64,000 nt of DNA from an uncultured Collinsella sp. (GTDB lineage Bacteria; Actinomycetota; Coriobacteriia; Coriobacteriales; Coriobacteriaceae), in the NCBI GenBank assembly GCA_900550195.1, contig URRB01000005.1, forward strand, positions 81,969 to 145,968. The letters run 5' to 3'. A program made the position numbers and the translations under genes. Every line of letters starts with the position of its first letter. Within the stretch, counting starts at the first letter, position 1. Below are positions 40,096-48,382 of this stretch, piece after piece. Under the pieces are notes generated by a model, which was given only the letters and a program-made list of their open reading frames with translations, ran no database searches and had not been told where the DNA came from.

Positions 40096-40623
40096 AGACC
40101 GATGGGGTGTGGGTCATCGTTTGGGCTCAGCTCGATATTCAAGCGCGTGAGGCCGGATGGGATCCGCGCGCGGACGCGGGCGGCGAGGTCGGACGTGAAA
40201 GCCGGACCGCAGAGGTATCGAGCGCACGCGGCCAGGGCCTCGAGGGCGCCTGGCGGGTAGGGAGATCCGAGCATGAGGCAGGACAACGCGCAGGCCCGCG
40301 AAAGGTTCACGAGCTCCCCCGCGACGCGGCTGGACCCTCGGCTGCCCCTCGTAAAGGATGCAGAAGACACGGTCGAGGTCCGACGGTTCGACCAGGCTGT
40401 ACCGGCAGTCCGCGTACAGTGCGCAGCCCCTCCCGCGCGGGTCGCCGTCCGAGTCCTCATCCGGCTCATGATGGCGCACCTCAACCCAAAGGCCCTCCAA
40501 TACGTCGTCGAACCCGAAATCGAGCTCCGCCTGGACGCTCTCGCCGAGCGCATCGCCCAGGGCGAGCTCCGGCACCTTCGTCACACGGCCGTCCAGCCAC
40601 TCAATCTCTGTCATCGCGCGCAT
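40096..40623 (-). pseudogene. Frameshifted gene of unknown function
   Basis: Two minus-strand frames appear to form one protein. The first starts at ATG 40623 (GGAAGGGG upstream) with MRAMTEIEWLDGRVTKVPEL and runs to about DRVFCILYEGQPRVQ (near 40340). The continuation is in another frame (RVAGELVNLSRACALSCLML, GSPYPPGALEALAACARYLC). The join is near 40330-40345. No family recognised; similar coding character across the break supports one decayed gene. Confidence 0.5.
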
Positions 40624-41124
40624 GGTGCAAGCCCCTTCCGACACGGGATTGTCAGCTCAACCCGACCCTTACCCATACGGACGAACATAACTCGCCAGGG
40701 GGAAGCCCCTGAAGGCCGTGCGCCACAACATGAGGCCGAATCCGCCCCCGGCTGGACAGGCCAACAACGAAGGAGCACACGGAACCGGCGCGGCGTTACA
40801 ACCGTCCCGGCAAGCGTGTCACTTGGCCAAGTCATGATGCCGACAAACCCGGAAATGCTCCAACGGAGCGCCGAACGAGCGTAACAATATAAAGCCGTGC
40901 AACACGTGTTGGACGACCGGAACATCCCAAACAAAGGCCTGTCGGTCCCACCTTCAAGCCCAATAGCAAAATGTGCATCAGCGGATTTGCAGCGATACAA
41001 GTCTCAACCGTCACCATCACACCGCAGCGCGCCTAGTCCCACTCATCCTACTGCAAATGTCCCAGAACGAGAAAACGACCAGCTTAACATGCCAACCTTT
41101 ATATCCGCACGCGCGTAATTCAAC
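40624..41124. other. Gene-free interval
   Basis: No convincing gene. A 12-bp palindrome CAACACGTGTTG lies near 40900. Otherwise degenerate sequence between the broken gene and the DUF1648 gene. Confidence 0.55.
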
Positions 41125-41751
41125 TCATAAGGACCGGCTATCCCTTACCTGTGACACAATCTCAAACGCACAGAACAGAATCATCAGTCCAATCATCGCA
41201 TAAGAGGCAGCCGAACCTTCAAGCACTATTCCACAAAGAACAATCTCCGCGCCGCCAATAAGAACTGTTATCAGGCGCTCTGCCTTTTTGCTCTCGCCGC
41301 TCGCATAAAAAGGCGGCAAAGCGCACAAGATCACATATATCCCGGGAAGGGAATACAGGATCGATAGTCCAAGCCCCCCATCAACCGCAGTGTTTTGCGT
41401 AAGAATCAACTGAACCCAAACGGCAATTATCACTGAGCAGGTTGTCGATAAAAGAAGACTAGAAATATAGCACGCAACAAAGTCCCGTCGCATTCGAGCA
41501 GAGAAATCCGCGAACTCTCTTCGCCGCGTGGAAACAATAAGGTACACAGAAATTGCAATAGAACCAATCAGAGAAAACAGCGGAACAACCAGCAATTCAA
41601 GCTTATTACCCCATCGATCAACCATACCCCCACTCCAATGAGCGGGAATTGTATCAGGGAGGACTGACCAAGCCGTCCATAGAATCAGAAATGGAAGAAT
41701 AGAGAGGATGAAAGATGATAACACTGCAGTAATTTTTTTTGAGGCTCTCAT
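41125..41751 (-). CDS. DUF1648-domain membrane protein
   Basis: A 208-residue protein with about five membrane helices. The segment LPDTIPAHWSGGMVDRWGNK is the DUF1648 signature found in SdpI-like and related envelope proteins. The ATG at 41751 has AAGGAG about eleven bases upstream; a GTG at 41778 has none. SdpI-type relatives act as immunity proteins or sensors, but that role is only a family association here. Single gene, lower GC than the core. Confidence 0.75.
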   Translation of the reverse strand: MRASKKITAVLSSFILSILPFLILWTAWSVLPDTIPAHWSGGMVDRWGNKLELLVVPLFSLIGSIAISVYLIVSTRRREFADFSARMRRDFVACYISSLLLSTTCSVIIAVWVQLILTQNTAVDGGLGLSILYSLPGIYVILCALPPFYASGESKKAERLITVLIGGAEIVLCGIVLEGSAASYAMIGLMILFCAFEIVSQVRDSRSL

Positions 41752-41854
41752 CGATTCCGCATCTCCTTGCGCGCCCACATTCCACTCCGCCTTAAATCAA
41801 GTATACGTTTTGGAACGGGATGTCACTCCGAACGCCTTACCCTCTTAGTGTGAA

Positions 41855-41867
41855 TGCCGCTGCGGCA
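41855..41867. promoter_or_regulatory. Pilin-cassette upstream box, copy 1
   Basis: TGCCGC-T-GCGGCA palindrome, 72 bases before the cassette 1 start; related boxes precede cassettes 2 and 3 at nearly the same distance. Confidence 0.55.
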
Positions 41868-41939
41868 TTGTTGACTCATCCTTAGTAATCGCGTCTATCC
41901 TCTGCAGCATCAGCCAAAGCAATCCGAGAGGAGCCGCAC

Positions 41940-42905
41940 ATGCATGCAGCGGAAATTCCTTTTTGGGGGGGGGTATCTCCCAGATTTACCCGCCGCCCGA
42001 AGGGGCAGTCGACAGTCGAGTACGTACTGATCATCGCGATCATCGTCCTGGTGGTGCTGATCGCGGGACCGTGGGTCTCGTCGGCGATCACAAACCAGTT
42101 CAACACGGTGGCGGGGACGCTCGGCAACGGAATCTCAAAGGGGAGCTGGGAGTCGGGCGGCACGGGCGGCGGCAACGGGTCGTTGACCGACGCCGACATC
42201 GTGGACTCCGTTCACGGGATAGCGTTCGCCGTGTACTCGGAGGACGACCACAGCCTCATGTTCTACAAGCGCCGCGGGGTCCCCAGAGTCGGTGACATGC
42301 TCAACAGCCGCCGCGTGGCGGCGGTGTATACGGGGTTCGAAAATGGATACGCCACCGCGACCGTGGGAAACGACGGCAAGACGACTGCCCCCTGGTGGCC
42401 TAACAGAAATAATATCGTGGCCGTAAAGGCCATTGACGATGGCATAGAAATCCACTCGTTGGCATTTTGCTTTCAGTACATGGAGAACTGTAAGAGCTTT
42501 GATCTGGCAAAGTTCGACATGTCGAACTGCACAAATCTGCAGCACGCATTCGCGTATTGCGGCAATGCGACTTCCTTCAGTATTTCAAGCTGGGATACGT
42601 CCTCGGTCGTCGAATTCGACTCGGCGCTCAAAAACCTTTACAAGGTCGAGGAGATTGACATCTCCGGATGGTCAACGCGGAAAGCCGGCGATTTACGTCT
42701 CCTTTTTTCCACCGACAGTTCGCTGAAAAGCGTGAAATTTGGACCAGGGTGGAAGACCTCAGATGTTATGGATATGCTCGGCATGTTTAGCTATTGCAAA
42801 AATCTAAACCTCGACTGTTCCGATTGGAATGTCCCAACCTATGCCAATCATAGTGACTTCAATCACTGCGCCCCCGGCGTTATCCTCCCGAAGGCGTGGC
42901 AGTAG
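41940..42905 (+). CDS. Prepilin-like protein with BspA-type repeat domain (cassette 1)
   Basis: A 321-residue protein. Its leader MHAAEIPFWGGVSPRFTRRP ends in KG-QSTVEY at residues 21-28, a Flp/class III prepilin cleavage site with the conserved Glu at +5, followed by the helix VLIIAIIVLVVLIAG. After a Gly/Ser linker comes a DUF285/BspA-like leucine-rich region (LAKFDMSNCTNLQHAFAYCG, ISSWDTSSVVEFDSALKNLY). It would be an assembled or displayed pilin carrying an adhesive domain. The reading frame crosses a G9 run at 41965-41973; a second ATG lies four bases after the first. GAGAGGAG precedes. Confidence 0.8.
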   Translation: MHAAEIPFWGGVSPRFTRRPKGQSTVEYVLIIAIIVLVVLIAGPWVSSAITNQFNTVAGTLGNGISKGSWESGGTGGGNGSLTDADIVDSVHGIAFAVYSEDDHSLMFYKRRGVPRVGDMLNSRRVAAVYTGFENGYATATVGNDGKTTAPWWPNRNNIVAVKAIDDGIEIHSLAFCFQYMENCKSFDLAKFDMSNCTNLQHAFAYCGNATSFSISSWDTSSVVEFDSALKNLYKVEEIDISGWSTRKAGDLRLLFSTDSSLKSVKFGPGWKTSDVMDMLGMFSYCKNLNLDCSDWNVPTYANHSDFNHCAPGVILPKAWQ

Positions 42906-42960
42906 GTCTGAAGAAACAAAACGGCAAGCAGTTTATGTGGCGCGGGCACCCGTGCCGCCG

Positions 42961-42974
42961 TTGCCTCAGCGGCA
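42961..42974. promoter_or_regulatory. Pilin-cassette upstream box, copy 2
   Basis: TTGCCTCAGCGGCA followed by CGTTACGGGC; 76 bases before the cassette 2 start. Confidence 0.5.
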
Positions 42975-43050
42975 CGTTACGGGCTAGTCGGTTTGATTTA
43001 ACGTACGCTCTGCATGCAATATCAATCCCCATGCGAAGGGAGTGTCGCAT

Positions 43051-44052
43051 ATGCATGCAGCGGCAATTAACCTTCGGGGGGCGGGTATCTCCTAGGAATA
43101 CCCGCTCCGAGGCCAAGGAGCCATCGAGTACGTTCTGGTCATCGCGATTATCGTCCTGGTTGTGATGATAGCCGGCCCTTGGGTCTCGTCGGCAATCAGG
43201 AACCAGTTCAACACGGTGGCGGGAGTATTGGTAAACGGGACAGCAGGTGGGACTTGGGAACCGAGCGGTTCCGGCAGCGGTAACGGCGCGGGTTCCGCGA
43301 CCGTCCAGGCGGCGCTCGCCAAGGACGCGAAGGACACGCGAAGGACTGGACCCACGGTGAGCAGAAGGCAGTTGCCGAGGACATCGCCGCCAAGGGCGAG
43401 GCGTCGCCCGCCTACGCCAAGGCGAAGGCCGCGATGGATGCCGGCACCGAGTTCTCGATGAAGCTCACCGATGGCAAGACGCTGACTTACCGCATTATCG
43501 GCATCAATCATGATGACCCTGCAGGCGGATCCGGCAAGGCGGGCCTCACGTTCCTCACCACCACGACGGGCATTTGGTCCCCCATGAACGCGATTGACAC
43601 CAACGCCGGCGGTTGGGAGAAGTCTGAACTCCGTCAGAAAATGAACTCCGGCAAGATCTGGAATCTGATGCCCTCCGATTTCCAGTCCAAGGTGAAGGCC
43701 GTCAAAAAGCTATCGAACAATGTCGGGGGCGGTGATGAGAACAAGAACGCCGCCGTGACGGCTACCTCGGACAAGCTGTTCCTGCTCAGCTACTCTGAGA
43801 TCGCCCCCCACCTCCTATTGGGCATTCTATCCCTGGACTTCCTCCGAGGGCACCCAGTACGAGGCCTTCAAAGGCAAGGTGACGGAGAACTATAATCCCA
43901 ACTCTGCCATTGCCATTGGCAGCGGTTGGTGGGAGCGTTCGGTATTTCCGAACGCCTCGAAGGGCTTCCTCCATGTCGACAGCAGCGGCAATCCGTCGGA
44001 CAGCAACTCCGCGCCGGGCTGGTTTTGCGTCTCCCCCGCCTGGTGCTTCTAG
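43051..44052 (+). pseudogene. Inactivated prepilin/DUF6273-like cassette (cassette 2)
   Basis: Same ATGCATGCAGCGGCAATTAA start as cassette 3, G6 run at 43076-43081. In the pilin frame a TAG (about 43093-43095) precedes the cleavage site RGQGAIEY. A second lesion is an 11-bp tandem duplication of ACGCGAAGGAC near 43324-43346; a third is an extra C in a C6 run near 43804-43810. Correcting these restores a protein homologous to cassette 3 (YRIIGINHDDPAGGSGKAGL, TNAGGWEKSELRQKMNSGKI, ending SPAWCF). It is therefore a dead or silent copy. Confidence 0.85.
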
Positions 44053-44147
44053 CTTGTCTAGCGCAAAGCCCGCGTTACCCCGCGCGTGCTTTCTTTTGGC
44101 GACCGAACGAACGGCTTCAGGTTCATGGCACGGGTAGTCGGATTGAA

Positions 44148-44236
44148 GAGAAATGGGGTCATACAGCGGCTCTCAGAGCGCCTGCCGCACTCCCCCGCCA
44201 TTACCTCTGCTGCGTCCTCGTATAGAGTCCATCCTG
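44148..44236. repeat. Conserved 3' flank of pilin cassettes, copy 1
   Basis: 89 bases starting GAGAAATGGGGTCATACAGC are nearly identical to 45876-45964. On the minus strand both copies encode a 19-codon frame (here MDSIRGRSRGNGGGVRQAL). Confidence 0.75.
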
Positions 44237-44314
44237 CTTGGTGTTTCGAGTTCGGGGCGTATACGGTGGGTGGATAATGGATTCACTTCGATGACGGCGT
44301 TTACGGGAGCGACC

Positions 44315-44542
44315 ATGGCGATGCGCGAGATCGCGGTCAAGTTCGATGAGGGCGAAATGGCCTTGATTCAGGGCCATGCGGACGCCACGGGCATGACCTT
44401 TTCCGAGTTCGTGAGAAGGGCCGCGTTCGAGAAGGCTGAGGACATGGCGGACATCGAGGCCTACAACGAGGCTTTGGACGGGGACGGCGGCACTCGCTAC
44501 CCGATGGAAGAGGTCGTGCGCATGGCGGTGGAGGCTGAGTGA
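44315..44542 (+). CDS. Orphan RelB/DUF6290-type antitoxin
   Basis: A 75-residue ribbon-helix-helix protein: MREIAVKFDEGEMALIQGHA, then GMTFSEFVRRAAFEKAED, a pattern of type II antitoxins (RelB/DUF6290). GGGAG precedes ATG 44315; a further ATG two codons on is possible. The expected toxin does not follow: only a terminator (44588-44622) is present. It lies between pilin cassettes 2 and 3. Confidence 0.7.
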   Translation: MAMREIAVKFDEGEMALIQGHADATGMTFSEFVRRAAFEKAEDMADIEAYNEALDGDGGTRYPMEEVVRMAVEAE

Positions 44543-44587
44543 TTGTCCACACGCGTTGTCTGTCTCGGCTCTAAAGGCTTCTCTTGG

Positions 44588-44622
44588 GCGGGGTTCGGCT
44601 TATAGCCGGGTCCCGCTTTTTT
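44588..44622 (+). terminator. Terminator after the orphan antitoxin
   Basis: GCGGG..CGGC and GCCG..CCCGC arms followed by T6. Confidence 0.8.
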
Positions 44623-44743
44623 GCGGCTTTCAGTTGTCTTTCTGAAGGTATGAAATGGCTGCCTCGATATGAATACGGTCGGCATTCGAAGCGGACGTTA
44701 TAGCCGCGCTAATAGCGCATGACTTTCTCCCCTGCCGTCATCG

Positions 44744-44757
44744 TTGCCGCAGCGGCA
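44744..44757. promoter_or_regulatory. Pilin-cassette upstream box, copy 3
   Basis: TTGCCGCAGCGGCA followed by AGACCGTTGC; 72 bases before the first ATG of cassette 3. Confidence 0.55.
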
Positions 44758-44833
44758 AGACCGTTGCAAATACTTGGAATAGCCCTACGCTCGGCTCGTA
44801 TTGCAAACCCCGAGTGAAGGGAGCCGTATATGC

Positions 44834-45778
44834 ATGCAGCGGCAATTAACCTTCGGGGGGGTCGCTCCTGAAACGACCCGCTTCCGAGGGCAATCAATTA
44901 TCGAGTACGTCCTGATCATTGCCGTCATCGGCCTGGTCATCGTGTTCGCGGGACCCGGCGTGGCCGGAGCCATCCGAAACCAGTTCAACCTGGTCGGCAA
45001 CACGGTGAACAATGGGACGGTCGGCGGCGTCGAGGGAGGCGCGTCCGGTGGCGGCTCCGCAGGCGCCGATTCCGCGGCCGTCCAGGTGGCCATCGCCAAG
45101 GACGCGAAGGACTGGACCCTCGACGAGCAGGAGGCGGTTGCCAAAGACATTGCCAAGAACGGTACATCGTCTATCGCCTACGCCAAGGCCAAGGCCGCCA
45201 TGGATGCCGGCACCAAGTTCTCGATGAAGCTGACCAATGGCAAGACGCTCGAGTACCGTATCATCGGCATCAACCACGACGACTTGGCCGATGGTAGCGG
45301 CATGGCAGGCTTGACGTTCGAGGCGACCAACTCTGCCTTGGGTAGCCAGAGAATGAACGCTACGGACACCAATGCCGGTGGTTGGGATAAGTCCGAGCTC
45401 CGTACCCGCCTCAACAGCGGTGACCTCTGGTTGCTCCTGCCCAGCGAGCTCCAGTCAAAGGTGAAACCCGTCACAAAGACAACCGATAACGTTGGCGGTA
45501 ACGGGGGCGGTGCCCCCTCGGCGACGACCGACAAGGTTTTTCTGCTCACGGCAACCGAAGTATACGGGGATATGCAATCTGACGGCATCCAGTACGAGTG
45601 CTACAAATCCAAGGGCGTGACGGGGTCGAACTATTCCGGTGCATCAGGCTATAGCCACTGGACTCGTTCCGTGAGACCGCGCAGCTCCACATCCTTTCGC
45701 TATGTTCAAAGCGGCGGTATTTGCTACAGCTACAGCGCGACGGACTCGTTTTATGTCCTCCCCGTTTTCTGCTTCTGA
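44834..45778 (+). CDS. Prepilin-like protein with DUF6273-like domain (cassette 3)
   Basis: A 314-residue protein. The leader MQRQLTFGGVAPETTRFRG precedes QSIIEY (Glu24 at +5), then a membrane helix (VLIIAVIGLVIVFAG), a Gly/Ser linker and a C-terminal domain of DUF6273 type (YRIIGINHDDLADGSGMAGL, TNAGGWDKSELRTRLNSG, ending FYVLPVFCF). Translation must start at the second of two overlapping ATGs (44834), because with G7 (44855-44861) the first ATG (44830) is out of frame. AAGGGAG serves both. Homologous to the dead cassette 2 along its length. Confidence 0.82.
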   Translation: MQRQLTFGGVAPETTRFRGQSIIEYVLIIAVIGLVIVFAGPGVAGAIRNQFNLVGNTVNNGTVGGVEGGASGGGSAGADSAAVQVAIAKDAKDWTLDEQEAVAKDIAKNGTSSIAYAKAKAAMDAGTKFSMKLTNGKTLEYRIIGINHDDLADGSGMAGLTFEATNSALGSQRMNATDTNAGGWDKSELRTRLNSGDLWLLLPSELQSKVKPVTKTTDNVGGNGGGAPSATTDKVFLLTATEVYGDMQSDGIQYECYKSKGVTGSNYSGASGYSHWTRSVRPRSSTSFRYVQSGGICYSYSATDSFYVLPVFCF

Positions 45779-45791
45779 TCTCTTTCATCGC

Positions 45792-45825
45792 AAAGCCCCC
45801 GCAATCCTGCGAGGGCTTTTCTTTT
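45792..45825 (+). terminator. Terminator of cassette 3
   Basis: AAGCCC.CGCA and TGCG.GGGCTT arms with TTTTCTTTT. Cassette 2 has a decayed version at about 44064-44100. Confidence 0.85.
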
Positions 45826-45875
45826 GGCGATTACTCAAACAATTCGAGGTTCATTGTACAGGTAATCGGGTTGAG

Positions 45876-45964
45876 GAGAAATGGGGTCATACAGCGGCTC
45901 TCAGAGCGCCTTCCGCACTTCCCCGCCATTACCTTTGCGGCATCCTCGTATGGAGTCCATCCTG
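45876..45964. repeat. Conserved 3' flank of pilin cassettes, copy 2
   Basis: Nearly identical to 44148-44236. The minus-strand 19-codon frame here (45901-45960) reads MDSIRGCRKGNGGEVRKAL. No gene is seen from here to the tRNA-Pro apart from a TTGCTTAAT/ATTAAGCAA palindrome at 46218-46239. Confidence 0.75.
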
Positions 45965-46249
45965 GTTGGCGTTTTGTTGTAACCGCTCACTTGTCCACAG
46001 ATCAAGTGAACTGCTGGAATAAATACAGCGACACACTAGTTCGTTACAGTCGCCATATCTGCGTAAATCGCCGCGATAAATACAGCCTGTACTCGTCTGT
46101 ATACCAGCTACGCGTATGTAGATTCATGTCGCTTTAATAAATCGGCTCAAGCGCGTGCAAAACGCGCAAGTAACCGCAAAAAGCGATTATCGCGCAGGTA
46201 GATTTTTGGCACCCTGTTGCTTAATCAAAATTAAGCAATTGCTTAAAAC

Positions 46250-46279
46250 AAAAAAGGTCAGGCACTAGGTGCCTGACCT
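46250..46279 (-). terminator. Terminator of tRNA-Pro
   Basis: AGGTCAGGCA and TGCCTGACCT arms; on the minus strand followed by T6. Confidence 0.85.
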
Positions 46280-46288
46280 GCAAACTTC

Positions 46289-46365
<77 letters not shown>

Positions 46366-46445
46366 AAGCTTTTCTTTGTTGCTCTGCTCTCGCTCGCAAC
46401 AGGGAGTATATTAACCCGAAACTTTGTCCTTGTGCAAGAACTTTT

Positions 46446-47660
46446 TTACAAATTTTGAAGCAAGTCCAAAATTGTATCTGCGAGCTGGGGTTTTGTTAGC
46501 ACGGGAAGTTCTTGCGTGCCCGCTGTACTCACGATCCAGGCCTTGTTGGTATCGGTTCCAAAGCCCGAATCGGCGCGCGAGACATCGTTAGCGATAATGG
46601 CATCGCAACCCTTGCGGGCGAGCTTTCGCTGCGCGTACTCCACGACGTTATCGGTCTCGGCCGCAAAGCCGATCACGCACCGCTCTCCCTTTTGGCGCGA
46701 AAGCTCGGCCAAGATATCGACCGTCTCGACTAGTTCGATGCGATCCAGGCGTTCGTTGGCCTTTTTGAGCTTATGGTCGGCAGGGGATGCGGGGGTGTAG
46801 TCGGCGACGGCCGCCGCGCAAATGGCCGCATCGGCCGTCTGAAAGGCGCCCACTGCCGCCTGCAACATCTCTGCGGCGGTCTGTACGCGCAAACACTCCA
46901 CACCGCGAGGAACATCGAGCGATGTCGGCCCCAGCACAAGCGTGACCGCAGCACCGCGGCGAGCGGCCTCCCCCGCCAGAGCGATGCCCATCTTGCCCGA
47001 CGACCGGTTGCCAATAAAGCGCACGGGGTCGATCGGCTCGTGCGTGGGGCCGGCGGTGATCACGATGCGCTTGCCCGCAAGATCCTGAGGTGCGGAGTTG
47101 AGCACCTGGCAGACGGCCTCGACGATGTCCTCGGGCTCGCTCATGCGTCCCGTGTCCACGTCGCCGCAGGCAAGGTAGCCGCTGCCGGGCCCCACCACAT
47201 GGACGCGACGGTCGCGCAGCGTGGCCATGTTGGCCTGCGTCGCCGGCGCTTTCCACATGCCATTGTTCATGGCCGGCGCGATCACAATGGGTCGTGGCGT
47301 TGCCAGCAGCGTGGTGGAGATGAGGTCGTCGGCGATGCCGTTGGCCATCTTGGCGATGATATTGGCCGTCGCGGGCGCCACGACCACCAGATCGGGCTCC
47401 TGCGCCAGCGAAATGTGGTGGATGGGGTCGGAGGGGTCGTCGAATAGGCCCACGGCAACGGGCTCGTTGGTGAGCGCACGAAAGGTGAGCGGGCCCACAA
47501 ACTCGGTGGCATGCTCGCTCATAGCGACCTTGACGCGCGCGCCACGCTTTTGCAACAGGCGCACGATGTTGCACGACTTATAGGCGGCGATCCCGCCGGT
47601 AATGCCCAGCAGGATCGTTTTTCCCTCAAGTTGCATTGAATTGTTGGATGCCGGCGTCAT
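46446..47660 (-). CDS. coaBC: Bifunctional CoaBC (phosphopantothenoylcysteine decarboxylase/synthase)
   Basis: Adds cysteine to 4'-phosphopantothenate and decarboxylates the product in coenzyme A synthesis. Residues about 10-190 form the flavin CoaC domain (GITGGIAAYKSCNIVRLLQK, active-site His in IHHISLA, PAMNNGMW), and about 200-400 the CoaB synthetase (ITAGPTHEPIDPVRFIGNRS, SGKMG, DHKLKKANERL). Length 404 is standard. The start overlaps neighbouring sequence by lying three bases after the zinc-ribbon gene stop. Last gene of the minus-strand housekeeping block. Confidence 0.96.
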   Translation of the reverse strand: MTPASNNSMQLEGKTILLGITGGIAAYKSCNIVRLLQKRGARVKVAMSEHATEFVGPLTFRALTNEPVAVGLFDDPSDPIHHISLAQEPDLVVVAPATANIIAKMANGIADDLISTTLLATPRPIVIAPAMNNGMWKAPATQANMATLRDRRVHVVGPGSGYLACGDVDTGRMSEPEDIVEAVCQVLNSAPQDLAGKRIVITAGPTHEPIDPVRFIGNRSSGKMGIALAGEAARRGAAVTLVLGPTSLDVPRGVECLRVQTAAEMLQAAVGAFQTADAAICAAAVADYTPASPADHKLKKANERLDRIELVETVDILAELSRQKGERCVIGFAAETDNVVEYAQRKLARKGCDAIIANDVSRADSGFGTDTNKAWIVSTAGTQELPVLTKPQLADTILDLLQNL

Positions 47661-47662
47661 CG

Positions 47663-48382
47663 CTAGGCTTCCTTGCTCGGGAGCACCAGGAGGCGGTGGC
47701 AGTACGGGCAGTGTGTAATCTCGCTACCATCGTGGTTGAGGTCGCTCATGGACGATGCCTGCAGCGCGGTGTGGCAGACCGTGGGGATGTTGCCCTGGAT
47801 GGTCTCGACGGCCAGGCCGCGGAACTGCTTGAGTAGACGCTCGTAGTCGGTGAGCACGTCGGCCGGCAGCGTGGCGGCAAGCGCGGTGCGCTCCTTAGTG
47901 GCGGCGTCAATCTGAGCCTGCAGGTCGGCAGCCTTGGCGCGGGCAGCCTTGGTATCGGCCTTCACGCCCTCCTCGAACTTGGCGATGATTGCCTGCGCGC
48001 GGGCCTCGCGGTCGAGCGCCTCCTTATGGGCGACAACGACGTCCTTGCGGGTGTGCTCAATCTTGTCCAGACGCTTGGCCAGGGTGGCGAGTTCATTCTC
48101 CAGGTCCTGAACCTCGCGGTAGTCGGAGCCGTCGACATGGCGCTTCTTGGCAGCCTCGATGGCGTTGTTGGTCTGAATCTCGGTGGTGTTGAGATCGTCG
48201 AGCTCAATGTCCAGATCCTTGCGCTGGGCGTAGAGCTTGGTCATCTCAGACTTGAGCTTCACATAGGTCTTGCGCTTGGAAGCGAGCTCCTTGAGCTCCG
48301 GCATATTGGCAAGTTCGCTCTTGTTGCGGGCGAGCTCCAAATCGATCTGTTGCAGCTTGAGTAGCGTAGCGCCGGCGCTCAT
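47663..48382 (-). CDS. Coiled-coil protein with C-terminal zinc-ribbon-like motif
   Basis: A 239-residue member of the CT398/zinc-ribbon coiled-coil type: long antiparallel helices (residues about 5-175) and a C-terminal knuckle (VCHTALQ and CPYCHRLLVLP). The first CxxC pair is reduced to one Cys, so zinc binding may be impaired or use His. The ATG at 48382 overlaps the Nif3-like stop (ATGA) and follows AAGGAGAG. Function unresolved; this pairing with a Nif3-like gene is common in bacteria. Confidence 0.8.
   Translation of the reverse strand: MSAGATLLKLQQIDLELARNKSELANMPELKELASKRKTYVKLKSEMTKLYAQRKDLDIELDDLNTTEIQTNNAIEAAKKRHVDGSDYREVQDLENELATLAKRLDKIEHTRKDVVVAHKEALDREARAQAIIAKFEEGVKADTKAARAKAADLQAQIDAATKERTALAATLPADVLTDYERLLKQFRGLAVETIQGNIPTVCHTALQASSMSDLNHDGSEITHCPYCHRLLVLPSKEA

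Noticed and set aside
41125..41751. SdpI immunity protein
   Set aside because: The DUF1648 motif is present, but there is no SdpC/SdpAB neighbour and the SdpI-specific region is not evident.
43051..45964. Diversity-generating retroelement
   Set aside because: Repeated 3' elements and variable C-terminal domains prompted the idea, but no reverse transcriptase or Avd-like gene is in the window and substitutions are not confined to adenines.
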